From positions 1-64,000 of the forward strand of contig CAJNOL010000658.1 in assembly GCA_905250125.1 (NCBI GenBank): 64,000 nt of DNA. The letters are read 5' to 3'. Within the stretch, counting starts at the first letter, position 1; the number at the start of each line of letters is the position of its first letter. Made by a program: the position numbers and the translations under genes. Below the pieces are notes generated by a model that saw only the letters and a list, made by a program, of their open reading frames with translations, searched no databases and had not been told where the DNA came from. This document shows, in pieces, positions 1 through 14,088 of the stretch. The DNA is from Rotaria sordida. Taxonomy: Eukaryota; Rotifera; Eurotatoria; Philodinida; Philodinidae.

Positions 1-1941
1 GTTTCTCTCTTTGTATGGTTTTTTGCACAGAAAATGACTTTAAACTACAGAATGGCATATTTTCGTTCTTCTATTTGAAACAAAAAAGAATCAACACCAT
101 TTCTTAGTATTTTTTCTTTGTTTACTTTATTTATCGTAAATCTTTTATCAATCATTATCTCGCGATATTTTTTTCGGAAAAACTCTAAAAAAAACTCATT
201 GTTTATTCATTTCTTTTTTAAATATCTTTATTAATTGCAGTATGAATTTTTATTATATATTATGATTTCTGCAACATTGAATTCATAATAATCTGAACAT
301 TTTTACAGATGTTTTCTATTTTTTCACTATGATGTAAAAACGGGCTTGTGAATTCAAAAAGTGATGTGAAACGCCCTCTTTCAGAATTTAGAGGCTATAC
401 GTCATTTTGATGCAATGGCAATTTTGTATGTGTACATGCAGGTGTGTGTAGCTTATCTCAACCCATAGCAATTCGTTGTGTTGTGCTAGCTTCTCAACAT
501 TGAAAGTTTCTTTGGATGAGTCTTAGTCTTTTGTTTCCAATCTTCAAAGTTAACTATCTGATAGATAACGCTCATAGAGATAAACGATGCATACACATAT
601 ATCTCAGGAATGTTGAGTTTCATGCTAGAAAAGTTCAGATATGTTGATAGAAAAAGAAATTAGAATCCATAGAGTATTTATTTAGTGGAAATACTTTCTA
701 CTTCAATTCACATCGTTAGTTAGAAATATTAGACCATATATCTTCGGATGAAATTCTGACTAATTGAAGCAAACTAATACGATGATATATCTGGATCATT
801 GTCGCCCCAGAATCGTCTTCAAATTATCTGATTCCGGTGACATCTATACCTTGATTGCAGTAATAGTTATATGGATTGCTCCAATCCATATTTTACGTTT
901 CTTTTTCTTGCGAAAGTCTTTTTCTATTCATTTATTCATACTAATTATTTTATCAAATTTATACCACTTTTTAGTAACGTCTTTGCTGAAAACTCTAAAG
1001 ATTTCGAAAAAGATTTTTCGTAGTCGATATTGGAAAAGACGGAGTATAGACGGCATTCTCAAGTGGTCCATAACGGTCTAACAAAAGGTTAAGTATAAAT
1101 AAATAGAAGAAGCATTTGTATACTGACTATATTTTGAACTTTGTAACGCTGACTACGATATATCTTTTCCGAAATCTTTAGAATTTTCAGCAAAGAAGTT
1201 ACTGAGAAACGTGCAATAGAATGATAGTAAAACCGATAAATAAATAGAAAAAGATTTTTATAGGGGAAAAAACTTTGTTTTTATCCAATAAAATGTATCA
1301 TATGGAGCACGTTCTTGAACGATTTGTTTACGGTTTTTAGTGAAAAAACCGCACTCCAATGCGTTTAAATGAATTTTGTTTAAAGTCTAACGAAAACATG
1401 CGAACTGACAAAAACAAGGAGCTCAAACGCAGATTTTTCCTACCTTTTTTCGTGGGTACGACGAACAACATTTTTGATTTATTCAGATATTTGCTCGCAA
1501 ATAACCAGTCATGCACATTAAATAATAATTCTCAATATACATTTGGAATGAACATCAAATATTGATTCTCTTCAACGATATCTAGATGTTCAGAAAATGA
1601 ACAAACATATTTACCAAGATCTTTTAATTTCGTGTTTTATGCAAATGTTGTTTTTGACATCCATTAATTACTTACTCTCAACAAACCAACTTTAAGCCAG
1701 AAAAAAATAATTCTGAATATACATATTAGCAAACGCATAAAATTCTCGTTCTAGTTGAATATTTTTCATTTCCCTTAATAGCTTATAAGCGAACGAAAAT
1801 CGAACAGACATGTTGTACAAAGATTTTTTGACACATAAGTGATTTTCTTTTATTAGACTAAATTGAATTATTTGCATGTATAGTCTTTAGAAACGTAAAT
1901 ATATATAGGATTTATCTAATCATTTGATATTTCAGAAAAGA
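1..1941. other. non-coding spacer upstream of the HIT-like gene
   Basis: AT-rich sequence with no open frame that I can support as a gene. It contains one long imperfect inverted repeat at about 880-1275, listed separately. The short open frames across that repeat are explained by the palindrome and resemble no family. The segment just before 1942 ends in a TTTCAG acceptor that probably belongs to the next gene. Confidence 0.6.
880..1275. repeat. long imperfect inverted repeat (foldback) F1
   Basis: The left arm at about 905-1025 and the right arm at about 1145-1260 are reverse complements with scattered mismatches. Matching blocks include TTTGCTGAAAA, CTAAAGATTTCG and TCGTAGTC on the left, with their complements on the right. 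The loop is about 120 nt. No target-site duplication or transposase is visible. It could be a foldback or MITE-type element, or a local inverted duplication. Confidence 0.8.
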
Positions 1942-2697
1942 ATGACATCATTAACTATTCCTACTGAATGGCTTATTCCACACAAATTTCCTAATCAATG
2001 GATATTTCAATGTTCTATCAGTTTACGTAATCTTGTGTTAACTAATCGAGCTGGTCAATTTTTTCGACAACTTGTTACTTTTCTTGAACAGGTTCATCAA
2101 TTAATTGATTATCATCTTGAACTTCAATATAATCCTCAACGAAATAATGAGTTAGATGTATGTATTTGTTTCGGTAAGCCTCATCGTGCATCAAAACCAA
2201 CATTGACTCCTGTCTGTATATCATGTGAATTAACACATGAATTAAGTATGACTACTTTATTATCTGAACAAGAATATACTCGTGCATGGCTTGATGCCAC
2301 GGCTCGAGCAATGCTTATTTTAACACCAATTCGACATGTTGAACGTTTGTCAGAATTAACCGATGAAAATGGAGAAATGGAAGCATTTTGGTATGATGCT
2401 ATTAAATTAATTGATAGAGAATGTAATCAACTAGAAATATGTTATCGAGCTATTGTTCTTAATCATGGAACATATCGAAATCATTCACATTTACATTTAA
2501 AAATTAAGGTTACAGATGATACATGGAATAGAATAATAGCTCCTCGACATAGGGAAAAAATTCAAAAGATTAACCAATTGTTACAAAAATCGTCTGTTAT
2601 AGAAGACTGTTTTGGACCAAGGTATTATAAGAGGCTAACAAAATCAAAAATACCAGACGAAAAACTTCATAGTTCAAATCAGGATGCTAATGCTTAA
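1942..2697 (+). CDS. HIT-like domain protein
   Basis: A single open exon of 251 residues. The C-terminal half resembles the histidine-triad fold. A segment PIRHVERLSELT (about residues 137-148) matches the P-x-x-H-V region of HIT proteins. It is followed by NHGTYRNHSHLHLKI (about 179-193), which carries an H-x-H-x-H series like the HIT nucleotide-binding and catalytic motif. The N-terminal half (about 100 residues) is unassigned. HIT proteins bind or hydrolyse nucleotide phosphates, but the substrate here cannot be told. The ATG lies 7 nt after a TTTCAG acceptor (ending near 1935), so the mRNA may be trans-spliced or have a 5' UTR intron. The motif ends H-L-K rather than the classic H-x-x, so activity is uncertain. 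The family assignment rests on motifs only. Confidence 0.7.
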   Translation: MTSLTIPTEWLIPHKFPNQWIFQCSISLRNLVLTNRAGQFFRQLVTFLEQVHQLIDYHLELQYNPQRNNELDVCICFGKPHRASKPTLTPVCISCELTHELSMTTLLSEQEYTRAWLDATARAMLILTPIRHVERLSELTDENGEMEAFWYDAIKLIDRECNQLEICYRAIVLNHGTYRNHSHLHLKIKVTDDTWNRIIAPRHREKIQKINQLLQKSSVIEDCFGPRYYKRLTKSKIPDEKLHSSNQDANA

Positions 2698-4131
2698 ATC
2701 TTCTGAAATTGTGTAAAATTCAATACTAATGCTATTAATATATTTTATTACGAAAGAGAATTATATGCTGCTTAATATAATATGATTGATTTCGAAATAC
2801 AAATCAAGGCGCTAAAAAAATTTAGAACAACGAAAAAATTGTTAAGAAACTGCTCAAAATTCCACTTGTTATATTAAGAATTGTCAACTTTTATATTATA
2901 ATCAGTCAGTTATAGCTAAGAAAGTTTCTTGTTTCATACCGTTTAATAGATCTTTCTTCAATATGCATATGTCCTATATGACGTTTTGTTTTACTCCTGT
3001 TATGTTTTTCAAATATGGGTAGTATTAGAGTATTTCATTTACTTACGTTGCTGTTTTAGTTAACTGTGACTTTGCTTTTCCTAATACATATAACAAACTA
3101 TTCACCACAAGCCATGGCAGAACTACCGAAAGCAAGGTAACAAGTTAGAAAACTTCGCTATCCTGCTTAACTTTCAATCTAAACTAGTGCTATGTTATAG
3201 GAAAAGTAAACAATATCTAACATGAAAACATTTAAGCCTTAGTTCGGTTGTAATAAATCATTTCTAGAATGACCAAGTATCAAGATTATCAATATTATTC
3301 AATGATTGATGGAACTAATTTATTTTTTACATAGTGTTATTTTGAGTGTGTAGTAGTCTTGTTTCACTCTTGATCTTTTTTTTGAAATAACGATTTATTT
3401 TATTTTGACAGTAGGGGAAATTTTTTAGAAGAATTTCTCTTCGTTGGAGGAAACTTTTCATTTTAGCGACAGATTCTCCATCTCTGCTTCTAAGTTACTA
3501 TTACCATCAAGTTAATTTCCATCTGAATTTCAAACACAAACAATCGGTTTGATGGATTTACATTTAAATGATTTAATTGAATAAAAAAAAGAACAGCATG
3601 TAGTTCTTCGTTTATACACATAATTTCAATTGTAGCAATAAAGAAATTAACAAAACATTATAAGTGTTCAAATTGTGTAAAATTCAGAGGAAATCATGTG
3701 TTGCTTAATTTAATAATGAACATGTAGTGTGACTGTTAGACTATTATTGAAATTCAGTAATAGCTAAGGACGTAAATGTAAACTAAATATATACAATGAA
3801 TTTCAACAATTCTTCTAATCGCAAAATATTACATGCAAAAAACTTTTTTCAAATAACTTAAACATTTCTATTTAATTAGAATAAAGTGAATCATTTGTTT
3901 ATTTGATGTTTTTTCATAGGCGAAGCACAGAAAAATTGATTAAAAATAAGAAGGAATTCCAATGAATTACATATAGAAGATCTCTCGCTTGTTGTCAAAC
4001 TAGTGGAAAAGATACAGAAGCAAAAAGAAATAAAGAAAATGATAGTACACAATAAGAAACTAGAATGTTCGATAGAATAGATTATGGTTGTTAATGTTGC
4101 TGTGCTCTCAATGATTTTTTTCTTCGCCCAT
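2698..4131. other. spacer between convergent HIT-like and tubulin genes
   Basis: Non-coding sequence holding the two 3' UTRs. Two stretches, about 2700-2945 and 3660-3780, share short blocks in the same order (AAATTGTGTAAAATTCA, GCTTAAT, ATAGCTAAG), suggesting an old degraded direct repeat. No gene is supported. Confidence 0.5.
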
Positions 4132-5976
<1,845 letters not shown>

Positions 5977-8900
5977 CTATACAAAACGGAAATTATTTTA
6001 ATTATATTATTTAAAAAGAATTTTTTTTTTCTTTAGAGTTATTTACTTTGTTTTTCTTTCGAGTTTTTTATGTTCAAAGTATAGAGATATTTATAAACGG
6101 TGACAACGACGACGAGCGAATGTGTACGTCTACAGCGAAGAATGAGAGGCAATTTTGAACTGAGTTTCTTCTTTTAAATACGAAGCGAGAAAGAAAAAAG
6201 AGAAAGAGAGAAATATGAAGTGGATGTATGTGTATGGAAAGAGTGTATTGTGTATGTGTGCGTTGTTAGACGACGACAGCAACGACGGCTGAAACGAAAA
6301 AAAAGAAAAAGAGAAATTATGTGTATGTACTTCGCATGATCATCGTAGCAACAGTATAGCAGACGGACGGACATGCCTGTTGCGAAAGAAGAAAAAAATG
6401 CAAAGAAGAGTAACCGAGGAAACATCGATGCAGTCGACAATACAATACATGATTTATGTTTGTTTGGTTGCTGCGCTCACGATGGCAACAAATAGACATC
6501 GACATATATTTCTTTCTCTCTCGATTTCTCTTGCTTTTCACATCATTAATAAAAGCTAGCTACTGAACGCACAGATCTATGTCATATAGCAGTTAATGAC
6601 AAATGGAATTCTTTTTCTTCGAAGGCATGAAATCATTGTTAATTAAGAAATCAGAACACATCTTCATTATATTGTGTGATTAATTCAATAAATAAAACGA
6701 AGAAGAATATATTTGTCAACATGATTATTACTGTCTAGTTCGAGTTTTAAACATATCATAAGTGTGTAAATACAATTAAATTCTAAAATTGTAACGAAAC
6801 GAAAATGTAAAGATCAAGAAAAAAAAACAGTTTGAAGATATTGTGAACAATGAAATTATGTAATTTTTCATCTCATCATCTTTCATCAACAATGATGATG
6901 TAAAATATTCTTATAATAGTTCTGAAGGTTATTAGAAGTGTAAGATAAAAGAGATGAAAATAATATTGATAATCTTTTGTTTTTATATGTCATATTGTTT
7001 GAATAGAACAGTAAATATATTATAGATTTTATGTTGAGAAAAAAAAAGCAGACTTCAGAAGTCTTGAAAATAATTTCTTTGAAAAGAAAATGCCTGTTAC
7101 TGTTTGATTGTTGCATAATTAATAGTTTGCTATGTCTTTTTTCGATGACGATGGATGAATGAATGCATCCATTCTATTGAAGATTTTCCAATCTTCTTCA
7201 TCATCCAAGAGTATTTGATTAGAGCTGATAAATGATATTTAATGCGTTATTTTCCAATATGCTCATTACTATACGTTTTTGTAAGTCAAAAATCATACCA
7301 TTCAATTTAACTCTAAGTGTACAATGTATGAATGAGTAGTAGGGAATGTTTTTTGTTTCGTACTTCATAAGAAGACAATATGTCAAATCGTATAAAATCG
7401 ATATATTTTCAAATATCAATCGGTGTAATAAAATATGAATAATTTTCATCTTTTTCGTAACACCTAATAACATTATTTTGACTTTAGATAGAATTTCTTC
7501 ATAATAGTTTATTTGGGATCAATATAAAATCACTAGAAGAAGAATAATTATGTTAGATTGATATCATGATGATCGAATAATTCTAGTACAAATATTCAAT
7601 TTTATTCAATGCCGTCTTTTCTTGAGAACCGAGCTGTAATCAATAAACTTTAGATATGTCAACGAAATTTTCTACAAGTTAACAAATACAACAAACAAAT
7701 TAGTTTTGTCAAATTCTTCAAACATTTCCTATATTTATATTAATTATTGTGGATAATAGTTATCATATTTTCCTAAAAAAAAGAATAGCTGTTATTTTCA
7801 ACAGCAAAATGTCACGTATATTTTCTTTCAAAATCATAAAGCAAAGATGAATATTTATCCCTTTGTCTTATTTTGTCTCATATGATTGATGATTATTCTG
7901 GAATTTTTAAAAAATCTAATGTTTAAGAAATTCAGTTAGTATTTCTATCGAGATATATAACTGTTCAATTAAATTCACTGTCAATAACTCGAAAAGTACA
8001 ATAATAATAAAGATTTTGCAGATTAGTTAATAATATTGGAAAATATTCAATTATAATTTTGTGAACATAGAATGAATAGATGCTAAGATAATCTGTTTTT
8101 TCTAATCAAAGCATTTTCGAATGAATAACATTTATTAATGACAAAATGAAATGACTTGAAACACAAATTCTCGATTCATAGAAAACATTTTCTTTTAATA
8201 AAATTCAAAGAACATACTCGATGACATTTATTATAACAAAAAAAAAACGACAGTTTTACAAATTCTAGAATTCATTTCAGTATTCTAATGGAAAGTAAAT
8301 TGATTAATTTGATCTTTTGATTGATTCTAACCATGTCGAGTGTTAATATTTTAACGATATTTTATATCATGTATTACATGGCTTTCGAGGAAACATATCA
8401 AGCTGTTAATTGTCGATTGAATTAATATTTTGCTTATAAGTAGGACTCAGTAGAACTAAAAAAAAGCCTGAAAGAATTTCTCCCTATAGACCTTCCTTAT
8501 GAAGTTATGATTATTTTATAGGATTTTCGGCTTATGGCAAAGTATTCATTGAAAAAAATCAAAGCAAAGAAAATTTCACCTGAACTTTTGCTGATACATA
8601 TGTCTCTTGATTCCTTGAATATTCAAAAACATAATCATACACCACAAGAAGCGTCATCAAGTTAACTTGTCGTCAGTATTCAATATGCTAAGGAGGAATC
8701 ATCTGATTTGGCTGAAACTTCCAGGATATTCTAAGAATCAAGAAATATCCTATTTATGGGCACGAATTCAGATGAAAATTCCTTGTTTTTGATTTTTCTA
8801 TAATTACCTTGCCATAAGTCGAAAACCCGATACAACGGTCATAACTCCATAAAGAAGGCCTATGAGAAATTCTTTCAGACTTGCTTGAGTGTCACTGAAT

Positions 8901-9170
8901 CCTACTTTTGAGTAAAATACCACTTCAATTAGCGATTAGCAGCTAGATCTGTTCCTTTGTTTTAGATAGTTATAATATAAATACAACATAACAACCATTG
9001 TTTGTTTCTTCATATAAATCCAATTCTAATTTGATCTATGTCGTCAATGTTAATAAGTATATACATATTAACATTTATTTGAAAAATTTCGAAAAAAAAA
9101 ATTGTAAAAGTACAAGTGATCGAAAAAAGAAAATCGAATATTCTTTAAAAGAAAATATCCATCTTTCATA
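5977..9170. other. tubulin upstream region and spacer
   Basis: The stretch 5977-6560 is richer in G+C and in purine/pyrimidine runs than its surroundings and probably holds the tubulin promoter and 5' UTR. I can point to no specific promoter motif. From 6600 the sequence is AT-rich and has no supported gene. A long palindrome lies at about 8440-8915 and is listed separately. Confidence 0.5.
8440..8915. repeat. long imperfect inverted repeat F2 with matching ends
   Basis: The left arm starts AAGTAGGACTCAGT near 8440. The right arm ends with the complement of AAGTAGGATTCAGT near 8912. The arms keep aligning for about 190 nt each, with blocks such as CTGAAAGAATTTCTC, TATGAAGTTATGA and CGGCTTATGGCAA matching their complements. 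Defined ends make a non-autonomous foldback transposon plausible. I see no clear target-site duplication and no coding capacity. Confidence 0.85.
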
Positions 9171-10916
9171 TCATAGCATAGCTTGATGATAAGATATATC
9201 ATTGCTTTGTGGTTCATCATTTCTTGTCATTCTTTGTTGCATAAAATTCGCTGATAGAGCACCAACAGCGGAACCACCCAATGCTACTAATGCACCCATT
9301 TTTAAACCCATAAAACATCCAACAGGTCCACCAAGAGCAGCACCAAGTAGAGCACCTGATGCTAATGTAACATATTTATTATGAACTGCTCGTTGAAGTA
9401 ATGTTGATGCTTCATGTATTCGATCGTGAGCTAGATTCATTAAATGTTCTGTATTTGATATTTTTTCTTTTTGTTGTGCAACAAGTTGTGCAACTTCACC
9501 CATAGCTTCATGTAAAAGTATTAAATCTTGTTCAAGTAAATCATATGAATCATTTAAATTATTTGTTGTTGTTGTTGTTGTTACATGTCGTTGACGAAGT
9601 TCATTAGATATTATATCTTGTTGTATATTATCATTATTGTTAGTATCATCGATTGATGATAAATTTTCATTCATTGTAGAAGTCATAGCTTGTTCACGAA
9701 GTATATGAAATTCAGACATTTCACGATCGATTTCAGTTCGTAAAAGACGAATTTGACGATCAAGTTTTAAACGATCTTTATCATTTAATTGTAAATGTAA
9801 TTGTTCAATGCTACGAATATTTTGAAGTAAATTTTGAACAATTTTGCCCATTTCATCTAAAAATAAATCATTTAAGTACTATTTCTGAAAAACTAGATGG
9901 TATTCAAGTTTCACTCGACTGTGAAATATAGTGCAAAACTACGAACGTCGTTTATTGAAAAAAATCGATATCTTATAAAAAACGAACAATCATTGCTATG
10001 AGTTATTATAAAATGCTTTTCTCAAAAAACTATGTACGCTTCAATTGAATCATAGGTTTTTTTTGGTCGCTGTTAATCAAAAATCTTTTGTTTCTATTAA
10101 TTAGCTGATGAAAATGAAAAGTAGTCATTCCGAAATTCATTATTAAGAGAACTCTATTAATAGATATCAACATATTCCTAATGACGACTACTGATTGATC
10201 GCTTCATTATCAATCTGATTGATTATCTGTCATCAGCAGTCTAAGATATGAGTATTGACTAACTTTTGTTGCCGTCATCGTTTTAATTGTCTCGAAACTT
10301 GAAAAACAATAATATAGACAAAAATTTGCCTTTCTTTGAGTGGCTTTCTCTACAAAGATGAACGTACGTTTAGTAGCAAAAAAAAAAAGAAAAGAATAAA
10401 CGATTGTATCTAGAGTCGATCTTTTCCTGTCGAAGGTTTTCATTATCGCTCCTATTCAGAATAGTTGGTAGTTTAGCTGAATGGAGACTCAAATCATCAA
10501 AATTGCTGTTTTTCAGAACTTACTTAAGAGGAACAAAAACTGATATTGAAGATTTTAGAAACGTTTTTATCATTTCGAGACAAAATTTGAACGAGTTTCT
10601 AGTGACTCTGTATTTCGTAGACCGCTGCAGCACAAAGAGTATAGATTTTGTTACAGCAAAAAATACGCAAAATATGGAGGTCGAATGTATACATGACTGA
10701 CTATAGAAATGCTGTACTTCGGACACGCATATAATACTTACTCAATTTTTGTACATATGAATCAAATTGATGTAAACGATTTGTTTCATCTAATTGTTGT
10801 TTAAGTAATAATAATCGATTTAAATAAATTTGTGATTGTTCACAAAATCGTTCAACTTTAATTTTGATATCTTTTCTATTAAGATCACTGTCTTCTTGTT
10901 CACTATCTGAATGCAT
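9171..10916 (-). CDS. syntaxin-17-like Qa-SNARE
   Basis: Two exons, 10916-10742 and 9856-9171, join at phase 1 to 286 residues; human STX17 has 302. The N-terminal half is helical and acidic at the start. The SNARE motif spans about residues 163-218 (LLEQDLILLHEAMGEVAQL onward), with a glutamine at the expected central layer in VAQQKEKIS. It is followed by a glycine-rich hydrophobic hairpin at about 221-262 (SGALLGAALGGPVG, then LVALGGSAVGAL), the glycine-zipper membrane anchor typical of syntaxin 17. That anchor targets the protein to completed autophagosomes for fusion with lysosomes. The 885-nt intron is long for this region and contains only spurious frames. The ATG lies 3 nt after an acceptor-like TTCTAG. 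A Thr/Asn-rich linker precedes the SNARE motif. Confidence 0.9.
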
Positions 10917-11515
10917 GATCTAGAATGTGATAAATAAAATAAAAAGAATCATATAATAGGTTCTGTAATAAATACTAACTAAAATATTAAAATATAAAGA
11001 ATATTATTTAATTTATTATTTTGATAAAGTTCAATACTCTTTTTATGTTAGTTTTTATCTCTAGTTGTTCATATGATTTTGTATAACTAATTTATATTTA
11101 TAATGAGTTTTTAACGACAAAAGAGATTCATATACGATTTTTTTCTTTATAAGAAGTCTAAACTTCTCGTGTAATAGATTTCTCGAAAAATTGGAATTTG
11201 TAATCAGAATGTTTACATTAAAATATACCTAGTTTTTAGAGTTTCAAGCTGAAAATCTTAAAAGACTTTGACTAACATTATTTTGAAGCTGCTAAAAATC
11301 ACTTGACTTTTCTGAAAAACTTAACAGTACACTTTAATAAGAAATCTTTTTTTTCATATTAGTATCATAAACAACAATAGTCTAGATGAGAATAAGATTT
11401 ATGATAGAAATAAATATTTGAGAAGAGTTATTCGTTGAGTTTTATTGAATCTATATGTAAGAATGATGAAGTTTACGATGACGAACAATAATAATAATAA
11501 TAATAAAGCAATATT
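10917..11515. other. spacer between STX17-like and ZMPSTE24 genes
   Basis: About 600 nt between two genes on the same strand. It would contain the ZMPSTE24 3' UTR and any STX17 promoter. There is an (AAT) run near 11488-11506. No gene is visible. Confidence 0.5.
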
Positions 11516-14088
11516 TTAGGTTGATTTCGTTGATTGAATTGCTTTAAGACGTTCAAGTAATGTTGGATGTGAATAATGATATTTAGCATAAAGATAATCC
11601 GAAAATGGATATGCCATATTATCAATTTCAAGTTTTTTTAATGCACGTCCTAATGAATCACCATAATGAAGTTTAACAGCAAAATGATCAGCTTGAAATT
11701 CAAAACGACGTGATAATACCGTTAATGCAAATGAATATATCTTTTATAAAAATAAAAAACAATTTTAGAATGAAAACAAAAATATTTTTATTTACTTCAA
11801 AATAAGGCAATAAAACATATTGAAAGATAATTAATAAACCTAATAGAATTGGTTGTGTTGTAGTAAAACCAAATGATTGATAAAGAACAGAACGTTTGAA
11901 AAGAGCAGCAAATATAGTAAATACGAAGAATAAATTAATCTTTAAGAAAATATATTTTAGATAATAAAGATTTGTTGCTTTTTTTTGAATATCTTATAAA
12001 CTTACAAATGAAATGGATAAATTAATAATATTATGACTAAGTGACCAATGTCCAAATTCATGACATAATACAGCAAGAACTTCTTCAGATTCACAACCTT
12101 TATCAACTTTCTTTTTTATCGTTTGTTGTTCATCAGTTGTATGACGTTTAGTTAACGTATTTTCTTCTGCTGATAGTTTTTCTTGTGTTTCATTTGATTG
12201 TTTTTCTTTATTCTTATAATTACAAAAAAAAAAAATAATTAATTAATTTAATTTCATGTTTTGTTTGTAATCAATTTAGCTTACATCATCTTTGGTTTCT
12301 TGAATACTATAACCTTTTATAAGAGTATCATAAAGAACAATTCGTTTAGCTTTAAAAAATCCATAAAAATATGCATTGGAATGAGCCGATCGAGCCGAAC
12401 CTAAAAAATTTCTTATCTACTCAGGTCACACAATCAGATGAAAGTCGTAGTCTTAGAAATCTTGTAAACAAGGAAACCTCTTCAAATACTTCCTGCCATT
12501 TTCTATGACTTTTTTGCCTATAGATACTACATAATATTTTAATAGAAGCTCAAAAAGGATTTGGATTCCTATTGAGGTTTGACTAAGCTATCGAATTTTT
12601 AATATGTCTATTTTCTAAAGATCTCGTATTTTCAATTTTTGATCTGAAACTTAGTGCATATTAAGACCTGAACTAGACTATCTTCCATCTCATCAAGACC
12701 TAGACCCTCTTCCAAGGATAGTGTATACAACATGCATTTTTTGAAAGATTTGTATCTCGAAGAGACTTTGTTCAAAATTCAATAGCTTATTCAAATCTCA
12801 GTAGGAACTCAAATAAAGTTCGAGTTTTTATTAAAATACTATTCAGTATGTATAGGCAAAAAAAGTCCTTGAAGTCAGAAGGAAGAAATTTGAAGAGGTT
12901 CACTTGTAAGTCGTATTATAAGATTCTTGAAAGCTCTTACTGCCTTGTAAGATATCACTAGAAGATGAAAGATTAATCAAAGATTAGATATTGAAACATT
13001 TTTTGATACTGGATTATATTATTTATCTTCTAAGACTAACCTTCAACAACATAAATTTTAGCAAGTGGAAAATTAATTTTAGCTGCTAATGTTTCAATAT
13101 TTGAACGTAATTCTCCTTCACGTAATGGATCATAACGATCAAATAATGGTGCAATATAATTTGGATAAATGAATGCAATAATCTAAATTAAATATTAAGA
13201 AAAAACAAACGAAATTATTATTTTTTTAAATCAAATATAGAACATCTTTACTAATGATATACTTGTAACAAATAGCCATGCATAAATAAAAAAATAATTA
13301 CCACCTATCTGAATAATTTTAATTAAAAGTGCAACAATTGGTAATACTAATGTAAGTATAACAATTAATTTTTTAATATTATCTTTAATAAAAAATTTAA
13401 TTGTCTATAAAATAAATAAATAAATAGAAAAAAAAACAACAATAATAATTTTTGTTTTCTTTTATCATAAAATAATTATTTTAATTTACTTGTTTATTAA
13501 ATCCATGTTTTTCTTCAAGTATAAAATGATAATAATATGACCATGGCATATTTGAAATTGTTAAATAGATCGTAATAATAGAAATAAATATAAGTGATTG
13601 TAATATTTCATGATTATTATAATTATATTTAGCTAATATATTACCAGATTTTTTCCATAACCATGGAAAAATACCAATTAATAATAATATCTATTTATAT
13701 TCAAAAACAAAAATAAATCAAATTTTCAAATAATTTTACCGTTGTTTCAATTTCATTAAATATCGAATGAATTTGATTATAACGCATCTTATCAATAGCA
13801 TATGAACGAGCTTTTTTAAGTTCTTCATCTGTCATAACATCGGCTAGTTCATTTGGAACAGTTCGATGACGTTTATAATTTTTATACTATTTAATTAGAA
13901 TAAATATCACAAAAAAGATTTTATTCATAAAGAAAAAAACAAAATCAATATACTTGTCGATATGCAAGATAATGTTGCCAAATAGAAATAATCCATGTAA
14001 ATATAATTAATACATAGAATAAAGTATTTGGCTCGATTTTATCAAGAAATGAAAAATATTCTTCAAGTATTGAAATTAAAAATACCAT
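11516..14088 (-). CDS. ZMPSTE24: CAAX prenyl protease 1 (Ste24 / FACE-1)
   Basis: Nine exons: 14088-13954, 13886-13740, 13690-13490, 13404-13252, 13182-13041, 12400-12285, 12212-12006, 11939-11796, 11740-11516. They give 489 residues with every junction in phase; human ZMPSTE24 has 475. This multi-pass membrane zinc protease of the ER and nuclear envelope trims prenylated CAAX proteins such as prelamin A. The zinc site HEFGH lies near residue 349 within [13 protein letters not shown]. The third ligand is the glutamate in RRFEFQAD near 429. Family blocks [21 protein letters not shown] and [16 protein letters not shown] are all present. A charged insert before HEFGH is rich in Lys, Glu and Thr. 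The start ATG lies 2 nt after CTTTATAG. Intron 5 (12401-13040) is 640 nt and carries a long palindrome. Confidence 0.97.
12445..12945. repeat. long inverted repeat F3 inside a ZMPSTE24 intron
   Basis: The arms at about 12465-12640 and 12750-12930 are reverse complements with about 20-25 percent mismatch by eye. Shared blocks include AACCTCTTCAAAT, TTTTTTGCCTATA, ATTTTAATA and TAAGCTAT. It lies wholly in the single long intron of the gene, so the pre-mRNA would carry an extended hairpin there. Confidence 0.85.

Noticed and set aside
764-1081. Open frame of 105 residues on the plus strand
   Set aside because: It overlaps the left arm of palindrome F1, and its hydrophobic AT-rich translation resembles no protein.
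10210-10680. Possible further inverted repeat in the syntaxin intron
   Set aside because: A TTGTCTCGAAA block recurs as complement, but the flanking sequence does not align well enough to call a palindrome.
10404-10700. Plus-strand frame of 98 residues inside the syntaxin intron
   Set aside because: Lies within the intron of a well-supported gene on the other strand, with an overlapping frame opposite; no similarity recognised.
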